From Tritrichomonas foetus (taxonomy: Eukaryota > Parabasalia > Tritrichomonadida > Tritrichomonadidae): a stretch of 64,000 bases of DNA. Positions 31,425 to 41,694 of this stretch are shown piece after piece. A program made the translations under genes and the position numbers. Every line of letters begins with the position of its first letter. The first letter of the stretch is position 1. A model generated the notes under the pieces. That model ran no database searches, was not told the DNA's origin, and saw nothing but the letters and a program-made list of their open reading frames with translations. The stretch is taken from NCBI GenBank assembly GCA_001839685.1, contig MLAK01000827.1:120755-184754 (forward strand), read 5' to 3'.

Positions 31425-31829
31425 TGATACATTATTTTGTTTGTCTTAAATTGTTTTTAATATTTATTTTTGATACATATCACACTCTTTTTATTTTCGT
31501 TTATTTATTATGTTGTCAGAGTATATAAAGAGAATTGTTTTCTGACTATACTAAATTACTCATTGGACTTGTACCATCAATAATTAATAAAATATGAATT
31601 TGTTAATTCACTATGTCTCACCAAATTACGGTTAACAATAGGCTTAATCACCACAATCTTCTTTCCCTTTGAGTTGGAGATTTACACAAATCTAGAATCA
31701 AATAGTAGTCATAATATCATGATATCATCTAGAAGTCAACAAACAACAAATGATTCAATAAAAAAGAAATAGAGAGGTGAATATTTAAGATATACAAAAC
31801 AAACAAAAAATGAAAAGAATGGGAAAACA
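31425..31829. other. convergent intergenic region, nothing recognised
   Basis: 405 bp between two converging genes, AT-rich, no ORF or repeat of note. Confidence 0.4.
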
Positions 31830-32804
31830 TCACTCTTCGAATTCATTCGAGGAGTCCACAACGAAATTTTGAATCATGTGTAACTTCCAAACCCTGATAC
31901 ATGAATCACTTGGTCCTCCACCGGTAACAACATATGGTTTCTTCGGGTTCGATGCTGCAGCCAAAAAAATCTTTTTATGAGCCTGGGCCATCATCACAGG
32001 TGTTTTTTCAGGCTGGCTAATTTGCCAAAACATCAAATTTCCATCAGAATTTGGGGAAAAAACATATACATCATTATTTGAGCCAACTGGGACTGTAAAG
32101 CCACACTGCAGTAAAAGCCTTCCAGTTTGAAATCCATCAAAAGTGGCGGTTTTCTCCAAATTTGGAAGTGTCAAAAAAGTCAAGTGTGAATCATTTTTCG
32201 AGCTGCCCGTTGAAGACACTAAAATCGTGTCCTGCTTATGAGAAAAGCAAATAGAATTGATATAAAAGTGATTATTAATTAAAACGCTTTTCAAGCATTT
32301 CAATGAAAAAACATCCCAGATTCTGATGCAGCCATCAAGTGAGCCAGTTATGACATTCAATCCACAATCATGGTAACAAATAGAAGTGACCAATGAACTG
32401 TGGGCTTTGATTTCCCTGGGCTGGGCCCGATTTTGACTTGGAAAAATGATTCGGCCATCTGCAAGCCCGGCAGCAATCCCATATTGCGTACGGCATGAGG
32501 AAAGACATGTGACGGGTATTGCCATATTGGAATAGATATCAACTGCAGAATTTGAGGATAAATCTAGAGATGAAATTATTCCATTCCCATTCGCAACATA
32601 GATGCTCATTAAATCATAGCTCCATGATATTTGTCCAAGTGGACCATTCAAAGAATCAAATTTTTTAACAATTGAAAAAGAATCCATATCAAATATGAAA
32701 ACCGTTCCATCAACTGTTGCAGCAGCAAAATATTCACCTGTCCAGGTAAATTGAATTGCCGTGATTCCATTCGAAGAAGTTGAATATTCGAAAACTTCTT
32801 CCAT
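31830..32804 (-). CDS. WD40 protein, WDR5/Swd3-like
   Basis: 324 residues forming a seven-bladed WD40 propeller and nothing else, the size of WDR5. Blades show the GH/WD-type pattern (SLDGCIRIWDV near 160-170). The last two blades (CGFTVPVGSNNDVYVFSPNSDG and the closing SCIRVWKL) follow WDR5 in order and loop length. WDR5/Swd3 is a core subunit of COMPASS-type histone H3K4 methyltransferases, so it may present histone tails to a SET enzyme. It is divergently paired with a SET gene 219 bp away. The true start is ATG at 32802-32804 (MEEVFEYS); the frame upstream begins with TTG. Assignment among WD40 families is moderate. Confidence 0.65.
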   Translation of the reverse strand: MEEVFEYSTSSNGITAIQFTWTGEYFAAATVDGTVFIFDMDSFSIVKKFDSLNGPLGQISWSYDLMSIYVANGNGIISSLDLSSNSAVDIYSNMAIPVTCLSSCRTQYGIAAGLADGRIIFPSQNRAQPREIKAHSSLVTSICYHDCGLNVITGSLDGCIRIWDVFSLKCLKSVLINNHFYINSICFSHKQDTILVSSTGSSKNDSHLTFLTLPNLEKTATFDGFQTGRLLLQCGFTVPVGSNNDVYVFSPNSDGNLMFWQISQPEKTPVMMAQAHKKIFLAAASNPKKPYVVTGGGPSDSCIRVWKLHMIQNFVVDSSNEFEE

Positions 32805-32820
32805 AATAAAAACCAAAAAT

Positions 32821-32940
32821 TATTTCACCATTAATTTTCTTATTTCACCATTATTTTTCTTATTTCACCATTAATTTTCTTATTTCACCATTAATTTTCT
32901 TATTTCACCATTATTGTGCTTATTTCACCATAGATTTTTC
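32821..32940. repeat. Six tandem 20-bp units in a divergent promoter
   Basis: Units begin at 32821, 32841, 32861, 32881, 32901 and 32921, each starting TATTTCACCAT with a variable AT-rich second half. The TTTCACC core is the invariant part, and it also recurs singly near 32938, 32988 and 33001. A 20-bp period is close to two helical turns, so the cores would face the same side of the DNA. The array lies between the WDR5-like and SET genes, 17 bp from the former's ATG. Confidence 0.85.
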
Positions 32941-33023
32941 ACCAATTATTAAAATCGGTGAATAAATAGTGAATTGATTTGACATTAATTTCACCCTCTA
33001 TTTCACCTTTTTGAAACAACAAG

Positions 33024-34790
33024 ATGCATGATTATGTTGAGGTCGACGATGACTCTCAATCAGACATTCTTAGTGATGATGATCAATGCGATATGCCAGT
33101 CGATATATTTGTAGACCCTTTTCTCGAAATCGAACCGTATCTCCTTCAAGATAATTCGATAAACCAGAATCCAGGCTTTTACGACCTTATTTTCTTTTTG
33201 AAGTCGGCCTGGCTCGATCCTTACTTTTACCGAAATCGCGTTGTCTGTTGTTTAATTCCGGATGATTATTTTCCCGAAGAAAAAGGGCTTTTAATTCTCA
33301 TTTACGAACTTTTAAAGCTTCCCGCAAATGAACCGCTCGACCATTTCCTGTTAACTGTTTTTTGCATGATTACAGGAAGATGTCCAGAATTATTGGCATT
33401 CGATCCACTCACACGAATTAACGCTCACACGGTTAATTTCAAGGCGCCTTTGTATTTAAATTCTTCACCAGGAGAGGGCCCCTGCTGCATTGTTCCATAT
33501 CTGATATTAATCGCGATTCATAAAACCGTTCCTTTTCCGTCTGTTCAGTGTTTCCTTGAAGAGTTCAAAAATGGAGTCATTCAAAAGTCTGTTTGTACGA
33601 CCAATCAGGACCTCATTTTTGGCTATGCAAAAAGAAGTCCACCCGAAATGTTTCCGCTTTCTTTTGAGGCAGGAATCACCTTGACAAGTTATGTGACACG
33701 TTATCCAACATCTGACGGGAATTTCTGGATTCGTGTAAAATGCGGGCCTTTTGCTGTCGCTTTTGGTAATGATGTGTCGAACGGAAGAGGCAAAATTAAA
33801 TATCCTTGGGAAAATAGATATAATGGAAATCCTCCGCCAACATTGTCTGAAGATGGAATCAATACAGAAATTCTTTGGATTGATGAACCAGAAATGAGAA
33901 ATGCTGAAGACGTCGTTCGAGAATTATCAAAAACTTCAAATTTGGGCGATTTTTGTCAAGTTCACAATCCACTCCATTATAAAGAAGCTTTTGAAGCTCA
34001 TATTTATGACTATGATGAAGAAGTTAAAGATAAACTTGTAATTTTAAGTGCGAATCCAAAAACTGGTCGTTTACATGAAGCTGATTTGCATCATCTTCAA
34101 AAATCTGATAATTTACTTGTTATGGAATGTAATGAATTTTGTCCATGTAAACGAAATTGTCTTTGTTGCTTTACTAATCGAATGTGTGAGGATTTAATGA
34201 TGTTTTATTCACCTGATAAAGATTGGGGTGTTGTTGCAACAAAAGATATAGAACCAGGTTCTTTAATTACAACTTATGCGGGTGAATTTCGTGATGATAA
34301 TGAGAATAGAAATACTGCTGATCAAAACTCTAATGCAAATAAGGATTTAAATGAAAATAATAATGGTAATTCTATGCATGATGAAGATGATAATCTGTAT
34401 TATTTTGCTTTGGAATATGATGATTATACAACTAATAAAGGTTATCATGCTCTTAAAAAGTGTAATATTGGTAGATTTATCAATCAAAGCCATGCAACTC
34501 AAGATTCCCAATTTTCTCAACCAAATGCAGGTGCATTGAATGTTGTTTCCCATTATTTAATGTTTGGAATCATCGCAATTTTCTCACAGAGAAAAATTTA
34601 TCGAGGTGAAGAAATTACATTAACTTATGGTGAATATTATCAAATGGAAAGATCATGCGCGTGCAATACTTGTTTATTGAAACAAAATAGTTTGAAGAAT
34701 GTTTTGTCATTTATTGAAAATCCCCAACTTCATAAAACAAAATCAAAAGAAAAGAATCATAAAGGAAGAAAAAGGCGGCATGAAGAGTAG
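33024..34790 (+). CDS. SET-domain protein with SUV39-type pre-SET and post-SET
   Basis: The 588-residue product carries a Cys-rich pre-SET end (about 368-386, ECNEFCPCKRNCLCC), a SET domain (about 398-535, WGVVATKDIEPG to EEITLTYGEYY) and a CAC-x2-C post-SET (about 544). This order is that of SUV39/G9a-type histone H3K9 methyltransferases. The catalytic NHSC motif reads N-Q-S-H (about 485), replacing the His and the zinc-binding Cys. An Asn/Asp-rich insert of about 30 residues sits inside SET. The N-terminal 350 residues are not recognised. It is transcribed divergently from the WDR5-like gene. Lysine methylation is likely but activity is uncertain given the motif change. The start is ATG at 33024. 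Confidence 0.8.
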   Translation: MHDYVEVDDDSQSDILSDDDQCDMPVDIFVDPFLEIEPYLLQDNSINQNPGFYDLIFFLKSAWLDPYFYRNRVVCCLIPDDYFPEEKGLLILIYELLKLPANEPLDHFLLTVFCMITGRCPELLAFDPLTRINAHTVNFKAPLYLNSSPGEGPCCIVPYLILIAIHKTVPFPSVQCFLEEFKNGVIQKSVCTTNQDLIFGYAKRSPPEMFPLSFEAGITLTSYVTRYPTSDGNFWIRVKCGPFAVAFGNDVSNGRGKIKYPWENRYNGNPPPTLSEDGINTEILWIDEPEMRNAEDVVRELSKTSNLGDFCQVHNPLHYKEAFEAHIYDYDEEVKDKLVILSANPKTGRLHEADLHHLQKSDNLLVMECNEFCPCKRNCLCCFTNRMCEDLMMFYSPDKDWGVVATKDIEPGSLITTYAGEFRDDNENRNTADQNSNANKDLNENNNGNSMHDEDDNLYYFALEYDDYTTNKGYHALKKCNIGRFINQSHATQDSQFSQPNAGALNVVSHYLMFGIIAIFSQRKIYRGEEITLTYGEYYQMERSCACNTCLLKQNSLKNVLSFIENPQLHKTKSKEKNHKGRKRRHEE

Positions 34791-35056
34791 ATTCATGAAT
34801 ATATATTATAGTTTTGTTTATATTATTATTAATAAATCATACAATTATAATATTTTTGCATTCATATTCTACAATTCTTTACATTAATAATATTATTTTC
34901 TATATTTATACAAATGTTGTTTAAACAATTGCTGTTGATATTTAATCTTGATTTATATGAAAAAAGAGAACAATGCAAAGGAGTATTCTATGAATAATTT
35001 ATTAATAGTTACAAAATAATAAAATTCCGATTAATTAATTACAGAAACAAGTCGAT

Positions 35057-38000
35057 TTAGCTTTTGACTCCATGTAGATACTTACCACGTGAATCAAAGA
35101 AGTTAAATTGCGTTTGTGCTCCTGTTCTCGACTTTTGTTTGACCCAGTCATCCATGACCTTTTGCTTACCACCCATTGTTGCTTTAATATTTCTAGCTTG
35201 TTTCATTTGTTGTTCATGAGCAGCTTGTCTCACTCTCTTTAAGTTGCTTTCTAGCATTTCCACGTCACTTTTCGTATTATCGAGTCGTTTTCTCAATGTT
35301 CGATTTTCTTTGGCAAGTCGGTTTAAGTCATTTAATAATGAACTGTTTTCAGATGACTTAGTTGTGAAATGCTTTGTGGTAATTTCTTGCTGTTGATTAA
35401 CTTGACGTTGTAAAAGCATAACAGATTGTTGTAAATGTTTTCTTTGTCTTGTATGCTCATCAATTGTTTCATTTGCATCTTTTAATGTTTCTTCAAGATT
35501 ATGTACAGCAACATATTTATCGTGCAATTCTTTTAATGTATTAGCTTTCATTGTCACATCCTCTCTAGAAACACCATCATTTAAATCAGCAGTGAACATT
35601 TGAATGATTCTTCGTTTTTTAGCTAAAGTTAACTTTTGCGTTTCCAATTTTCGCTTTAAAACTTCAATTTGATGCGTTTTGTCTTGCATGGTTCGATGAT
35701 TTGCTTTAGAAAATCGTTTAATTGTACGAATTTCTTCACTGTTTCCATTTAATTCGAAAGAAAGTCTGGCAATTTCATCATTTGATGGCTGCAATTCTCG
35801 ACTCATTTCTTCCAATCTGAAATTCATAATATCTTTATTTTTTTCTAATTCAAGATTTGAAGTTTGCAATTTTTCTAATCGTTCAGCTTGTCTCACTAAA
35901 GTTTCATCACGATCATTTAATTCAGAAGTTCTACATTCATGAGTATGTTGTAATGCTTTAATTTCTTTATCAAGTTCTGCTCTTTTATCTTTGGCACTTT
36001 TGAGCTCACTTTCTAGCCCATCTAAATCAAGTTTTTGCTTATCAATCGCTTGCTTCAAATTAGTACGTTTTATATCAAGTTCATTTAATAATTTCTTTAA
36101 TGACATGATTCGATTATGATATTCAAGATTTATTGCCATTCTATCTTTTTCAAATTCCATTTCTAAATCAATTAATTCACGGTCTTGGTTTTCTTGTGTT
36201 TCATTAATTCGATTTTTAGTTGATTCAAGATGTTGTGTTAATTGATTTTGTTCTTGATCAATTTTTGTACTGAAATCTTGAAGAGATGTTTTATATTGTT
36301 GTTTAAGAAGATAAATTCTTTCTTCATAAGAACATTTCAAATCTTCAAGCTCTTTAGAAATCGAATCACATTTTGCTTTTTCAAGAGAAAGTTTTTGTTC
36401 GTAAAGATTTGTTAAAGCTTTGGCTTCATTTAAATGAGCACCTTCCATATTTTGATAAATTAAAGCAGCTTTTACAGTTGAATCATCCATTGCTTCTTTG
36501 AGATTTTCGATTTGTTGATTCAATTTATTCTTTTTCTCTTCTTGTTGAGCAGTTAGCTCAGTCATATTGCGATTATGTGCTTGAAGTGATGCAATTGTTT
36601 CAGTTTCATATGTAACTCTTTGTTTTTGAATATCTCGTTTGAGTTTTTCAATTGCATGTTGAAGTTCATCGAAACGTGATTGAGAAACTAAGAAAAATTG
36701 TTGCTTTGGTATTTCACACCTTAAAATTGGAATATTTGAATGGGCGTAAGTTTGTGATGAACTTAAAACATTAAAAATACATAAAGATGAATCAGCAGAC
36801 GATGTAAAAAGAACTCTTCCATCTAGTGACGAACAAATACTGGTAACTTTTCCACAATGTGATCGAAAAACATCACCACTTAAAAATGGAATTGGTGTAG
36901 TACTTATTGTTTTTGCACTTTCTTGAGATTCACTAAATTCTAGTTGTGGAATATTCTCAAATTGTGCTTGTTGACTTGGCGGAACAATGAATGGGAAAGG
37001 AACTACAACAATACCACCAAGAACATCACCAAGAATCAAAGTTGTAGGTGTTGCAAACATAACAGACGAAAAGCCAATCATATCTTCAGAAATACGAGAT
37101 TGATGACGACCATTAAATAAATGGTGAATTGTTTCAGTTTTCGAACATGCGATAACTGTTCCACGATCTGTGATTACAGACGATTCAAAATCACACTTTG
37201 GAATATTTACAGACCACATTTGTTCTTGTGTAACAGCATTCCATTCACAAATAGCGCCATCAGAACCACTGCTGACTAATCTTTTGTCGTCTTGTGACCA
37301 GGAGAGCGAATGAATAAGTCCAGTATGCCCACGAAGTGTAGCAATAATTTCTTGGGTGTAAGGATTAATAAAAGTAATGATGTGAGATGCAGCAACAAGA
37401 AAATGTCCACCGTTCGAAAATTCAATAGAAAGACAATTAAAAAGAGGCCAGTTTGCACGACTAACTAAAGAATCAACAGTTGCAGCTAATAAATAAAGTT
37501 TGTCAGTTGAAGCAACAGCAACCAAATCACCACTAGGGTGAAATGAAACATCTGTCAAATTTTCGGCAAATTCAGAATGCAAAACAGAAGCTTGTTTAGA
37601 ATAATCCCAAATGATTACTGTTCGATCTTCAACTCCGCAGGAAACAAGCATTGGCTTATAAGCGCACGAACTAATAGAAGCAACTGGACCTTTATGTGAA
37701 ATGATATTCGGATTAACAATTGCATTTTCTGTATTGCTTTCTAATTCTCGAATATTTACAATAATTAACTGACGATAATCAACATTGCATATCATTTGAT
37801 GACCACTTGGTGAAAATGAAGCCCAAACGATAGGATGATTTACACCATATGATATTGATTGACCTTGTTGGAAAATACGAGTTAAATCTTTATGGCCTGG
37901 AACATGTTGAATTAGAATCAATTTATTACTTTCTGTAGCGACAATAAAACCATGAGAAAATGAGGATAAATAAACAATTGGAGAATCTTCAGAAATTGTT

Positions 38001-38737
38001 AAAGTGTGCTTGAGTTGCATATCTATGAAAAATAAAATATCACGCCCTGAGGTAGCTACACAAGTATTTGTTTCATTTAATGAATAGACAAATCCTGAAA
38101 ATTTGGAATAATTTGGCACATTTAATAATGTTGCATTTTCATCGCCTTTTTTATAATAGCCAAGAGCTTTAGGTGAAAATAATAATATCAAGGAATCATT
38201 ATGAGGATGAAATGTCGCGATTTCATACCGTTCAGTAAATTTAATGCTTTTGATTTCACTTTTTGAGTTAATATCGAAAATATTCATTCTAAATTTTCTT
38301 GGATCTGTTGTTAAATATAATCCAATCTTCAGCGAGCGATGAAAAGCCACAAAATGGACTCCACTTGAGTTGACTTGCGGGAAAGACATAATTTGGTTGC
38401 CTGATGGAATTGAATAAAGCACCAAAATAGGCGGATCGTTTTGTCGAGTCGAAGCAAGGGCCAAAATGTTGCCTTCCGTATTGACAGAAAACGCTGTAAT
38501 TTTTGTATGGCGCGGTCCTTTGTCGTAGAGTCGAGAGCTGAGAAGAAATGATCGTTCGCCTGTATCTAAACTTTGTTGGATGATTTGATTTCCGACTGGT
38601 AAAACGATAGATGCGTCATTGATATAGTATGGGCCAGCATTCGGGACGCCTGCCATTCCAAGAGAACTGAAAGGTTCAAGTGTTGTAACAGCGGTTCCCG
38701 TCATTGATGTAAATTTTTGTATAAATTCGGAATTCAT
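35057..38737 (-). CDS. CFAP57: CFAP57-like WD40/coiled-coil flagellar protein
   Basis: The 1226-residue product has two N-terminal WD40 propellers (about 20-650; repeats such as GDLVAVASTDKLYLL and GHTGLIHSLSWSQDDKRLVSSGSDGAICEWN) followed by a continuous coiled coil (about 670-1180) and a basic tail. Length and order match CFAP57 (WDR65), which regulates inner dynein arms in motile flagella; CFAP43/44 are alternatives with a similar layout but greater length. An AAACGG motif begins 30 nt before the ATG at 38735-38737. The stop TAA overlaps TAAA. Confidence 0.72.
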   Translation of the reverse strand: MNSEFIQKFTSMTGTAVTTLEPFSSLGMAGVPNAGPYYINDASIVLPVGNQIIQQSLDTGERSFLLSSRLYDKGPRHTKITAFSVNTEGNILALASTRQNDPPILVLYSIPSGNQIMSFPQVNSSGVHFVAFHRSLKIGLYLTTDPRKFRMNIFDINSKSEIKSIKFTERYEIATFHPHNDSLILLFSPKALGYYKKGDENATLLNVPNYSKFSGFVYSLNETNTCVATSGRDILFFIDMQLKHTLTISEDSPIVYLSSFSHGFIVATESNKLILIQHVPGHKDLTRIFQQGQSISYGVNHPIVWASFSPSGHQMICNVDYRQLIIVNIRELESNTENAIVNPNIISHKGPVASISSCAYKPMLVSCGVEDRTVIIWDYSKQASVLHSEFAENLTDVSFHPSGDLVAVASTDKLYLLAATVDSLVSRANWPLFNCLSIEFSNGGHFLVAASHIITFINPYTQEIIATLRGHTGLIHSLSWSQDDKRLVSSGSDGAICEWNAVTQEQMWSVNIPKCDFESSVITDRGTVIACSKTETIHHLFNGRHQSRISEDMIGFSSVMFATPTTLILGDVLGGIVVVPFPFIVPPSQQAQFENIPQLEFSESQESAKTISTTPIPFLSGDVFRSHCGKVTSICSSLDGRVLFTSSADSSLCIFNVLSSSQTYAHSNIPILRCEIPKQQFFLVSQSRFDELQHAIEKLKRDIQKQRVTYETETIASLQAHNRNMTELTAQQEEKKNKLNQQIENLKEAMDDSTVKAALIYQNMEGAHLNEAKALTNLYEQKLSLEKAKCDSISKELEDLKCSYEERIYLLKQQYKTSLQDFSTKIDQEQNQLTQHLESTKNRINETQENQDRELIDLEMEFEKDRMAINLEYHNRIMSLKKLLNELDIKRTNLKQAIDKQKLDLDGLESELKSAKDKRAELDKEIKALQHTHECRTSELNDRDETLVRQAERLEKLQTSNLELEKNKDIMNFRLEEMSRELQPSNDEIARLSFELNGNSEEIRTIKRFSKANHRTMQDKTHQIEVLKRKLETQKLTLAKKRRIIQMFTADLNDGVSREDVTMKANTLKELHDKYVAVHNLEETLKDANETIDEHTRQRKHLQQSVMLLQRQVNQQQEITTKHFTTKSSENSSLLNDLNRLAKENRTLRKRLDNTKSDVEMLESNLKRVRQAAHEQQMKQARNIKATMGGKQKVMDDWVKQKSRTGAQTQFNFFDSRGKYLHGVKS

Positions 38738-38756
38738 TTAACGTGTTTTTTTCAAC

Positions 38757-38767
38757 AGCGACCGTTT
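38757..38767 (-). promoter_or_regulatory. AAACGGTCGCT motif upstream of the CFAP57-like gene
   Basis: Minus-strand AAACGGTCGCT starts 30 nt before the ATG at 38737. It shares eight bases, AAACGGTC, with the motifs at 3251 and 57612. Confidence 0.55.
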
Positions 38768-39140
38768 AAATTACTTCATTTTCATTGGCGATTTATCTTG
38801 CTATAGTAACATAATTATTCATCACCAGCCATTCATTTATACTATGAATAACATAATTATATAATAAAACATATAATATGAAGTATATCAACTTTCATCA
38901 ATTTTGATATGATTTCCTGTTCTGAGTAATCCTATAAATACATAAAATCGACAAAATCATAAAAGTTTGAATATCATTCTTCACTTTTCTCTGTGATTCC
39001 ATTTACAGAGTTTTTCGCAATGAATCCATTCATACATTCGGGGAAATAAAAAGAATTTAATATTAAACAAATGAAACAAAACAATCAGTTTAAATTGTGT
39101 GGATATCAAAAATTTTACTAAATCATGAAACGATGGTTTT
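38768..39140. other. intergenic, nothing recognised
   Basis: About 370 bp between the CFAP57-like promoter and the 3' end of the YeeE-type gene. AT-rich, no supported feature. Confidence 0.4.
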
Positions 39141-40374
39141 TTAGATTCTTTCGTAAGACTTCCTTTCTTTCCATTTATCGTAACAGCCCTGTAAACCGAC
39201 GACGACCCACGATCCCAAGATCGCGCATCCCATCCAGGTGAAGCCATGCATTGAGCATGAATTGATGCCGCTAAGCATTGAACCGATGTTGCAGCCTGCA
39301 GACATTCTTCCGCCGAGCCCCATCAAAAGCCCGCCGATTATTCCCTTTACGTATTCACTCCAATCCTTCTTTTGCCCATGGCCGAAGTTCTTTCTGATTG
39401 TTGCAGCGAGGAAGGCGCCGAGAATGATGAAAATGTCTGATAAAAACATATCAGTGTCCATGAAGTTTTTGGGAAGGCTGTGGCCATTCTTAAAGTAATC
39501 CCATTCATCAACTTTGCAGCCGCACCATTTCAAGAACTGTCCACCGATGAGTGGGAAAACACCCATAACGCCAATTGTTTGACCATCTGACACGAAAAAT
39601 GCAGCAATACAAAGAGCAATCAAAATGTTATACCAGAATTTCTTGCATTTTTGTTTGTTGGAGTCATTAAAGTCACCACCAATTGTCATTAATGCTTTAG
39701 TTTCTTTCAAGGTCAATTCGATGGAATTTTGACCTTCCGACTTGGTCACTTTAATTCTGATCAGATCTCCAACAAATGTGAGGCAGATGAGACCAAATAA
39801 AATAAGAAGAATCCACCACCAATCAATTGTGCAAACGTTGGCGGCGGGAAGTTCGTGCCACCAATTATAGACTGGATCTAACGCGCCAATTGTAGCGTCG
39901 GCAATGAAGAACCAAATGACGAGCCAACTTTTGAGCGATCCTTCTCCCATTCCAACAAGAGTGCCCGTTGCACAGCCGGATCCGAGGACCATTCCCATGC
40001 CGAACATGAAGGAGCCCAATGCGAGCGAGACGCCGATTTTTTTCTTGCGCTTTACCGAATGTCGTCTTTTCAGGGAAGAAAAATGGATGCGGGATGAAAT
40101 CTTTAATTTGGAGTAAAACGATAAATAATGTCGAGAAAAACATCATCACAAACATATCGCGCATTTGTGAGAAGTCTCCACTGCTAAGCATCGATCTGAA
40201 GGAGCATGTAAATCCGAATGGGCCGAATTTGAGAAGGAACCCGAAAGTGCCGGAAATGAGGAAAAGAAAGCCACGTTTCCAATTGCTTCCTGCTGTAAAT
40301 GCAGCGACTGTAAAACCGATAAGGAATAAAGAGGAGATAATGATAAGCCACCAAGGATTTGGTTGGTTTCCCAT
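39141..40374 (-). CDS. YeeE/YedE-family sulfur (thiosulfate) transporter, frameshifted
   Basis: The two overlapping minus-strand frames together make one protein of about 410 residues with roughly ten membrane helices and the duplicated YeeE/YedE (DUF395) motifs: GSGCATGTLVGMGEGS in the first half and GRMSAGCNIGSMLSG in the second. Conserved Cys in these motifs pass thiosulfate in bacterial TsuA. The first frame starts at ATG 40372-40374 and leaves phase at a seven-T run (40037-40043 on the + strand), where dropping one base joins it to the second frame. This may be a homopolymer error, a young pseudogene or frameshifting. The family is mainly prokaryotic and the DNA is GC-richer than its surroundings, so lateral acquisition is likely. 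Confidence 0.82.
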
Positions 40375-40591
40375 TTTTCCTTTTTTTTGATGAATTTCAA
40401 TTCATGAATTTGTTGTGGATTTAATTTTCTTCACTTCATTGAATTTTTTCATATGTTTTTCTTCAGAATTGTTTTATTTTCTGATAATTCAATGATTCGT
40501 AGATCACTTTTCTGAGAAGAATATTTAGTAGTGAGGGAGTTATTTGACCTATTTCACCTTACACCCTAAAAAAAAAAATTGTGAAAAAACA

Positions 40592-41684
40592 GATGTATAC
40601 AAACTAACTAGCTCTAGATGTAGAAGACTATTGAGAGATCTAAATGAATAATTGTTGATATTATTGTCATCTAAATATTATTTAATTGTAATCCTATTAA
40701 TAATATATAAATATTATAATTTAAAAATCAAGATACAGAGAAAACCAAATCCAAAAAAAAATTGTGAGAAAAAAATAAACCCCACAGAAATTTCTGAGAA
40801 TTATTGAGATAAAAAGTGATTTTATAGCATTAATATCTTGATTATTTCATATCATAAATCGTGCTTTTTATTATCATATGACCTTCCATCGAAAATTATA
40901 ATGTTTTCCAAAATACAAAAATGAAGTATAAAAAAAATATTAATAATTTTGATATAAATAAAAAAAATTTAGGCATCAATGAGAAGATTACGAATGTTTT
41001 GCCATCTAAATGGCGAGTCATCAGAAAATTCACTTGGCATCGAGTCTGGAAAAAAACATATTGGATTCCATTTTTCTTGATTTGGTCTTTCAATCGTTGT
41101 ATCTGTATCCCTGCTTGAGAATGTGCTGTTGAGGACTGCCAGTCTATTTTCTTCATATACTAAAATTTTATGACAGAAAAGATTTCAATACATTCTTATT
41201 TGTCAAATGGAAATTGAATTAATTCAACATCACTGAGTTAAAACTATCAAAATTTTCGCGATTTTTAATTAAAAATCGATAGAAGAAGTGTAAATAGAAT
41301 TATGGGAAGCAGTATTATAATCTTTGTGATTCTTGGAAAAAAAGCTTCTCACAATTTTTTTTAAGCTTCCTCCAAAATCGCTCTTTTTTCGGTTTAATTG
41401 TTGCAAAATTTCAAAACTATGAATAAATATGGCTCATAACTATAAAAAATAGATTTAACAATTGACTGAAAGCTGTTCACCCGAAAACTGAAACAATAGC
41501 TTCTTCAGAATCATTTTCGAAATATTTTTGAATTCGGCCATTTGCGAAGTTTGCGATAAGGGAAATTTTCGTCATTCTTTTAGCTATTTGGGTTTTGATT
41601 TTTGACTGATGGTATTAAGTAATACTGATGATAAGGATCATTTTAGTGATTTCGTACGTTAAGACTATTTGGTTTGTATACATC
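40592..41684. mobile_element. 1.09-kb non-autonomous TIR element, copy 2 (MULE-like)
   Basis: This copy has the same termini as 18477-19571 (GATGTATACAAAC inverted) and is bounded by a perfect 10-bp direct repeat, TGAAAAAACA, at 40582-40591 and 41685-41694. It sits about 220 bp upstream of the YeeE-type gene. Differences from copy 1 are single-base changes (for example near 40783, 40850 and 41197) and small indels in homopolymers. It has no ambiguous bases, so it is the better reference sequence for the family. Confidence 0.85.
40969..41156 (-). pseudogene. Short frameshifted ORF inside TIR element copy 2
   Basis: Identical in protein to the ORF in copy 1 and carrying the same seven-A run, beyond which a one-base shift gives the polar ending that stops at 40969. 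Sharing the lesion in both copies argues against a sequencing error and for an ancestral break, or for the hydrophobic frame being the real one. Function is unknown. Confidence 0.4.
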
Positions 41685-41694
41685 TGAAAAAACA

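Noticed and set aside
32805..32816. WD40 gene starting at 32816
   Set aside because: TTG codon; ATG at 32802-32804 used instead.
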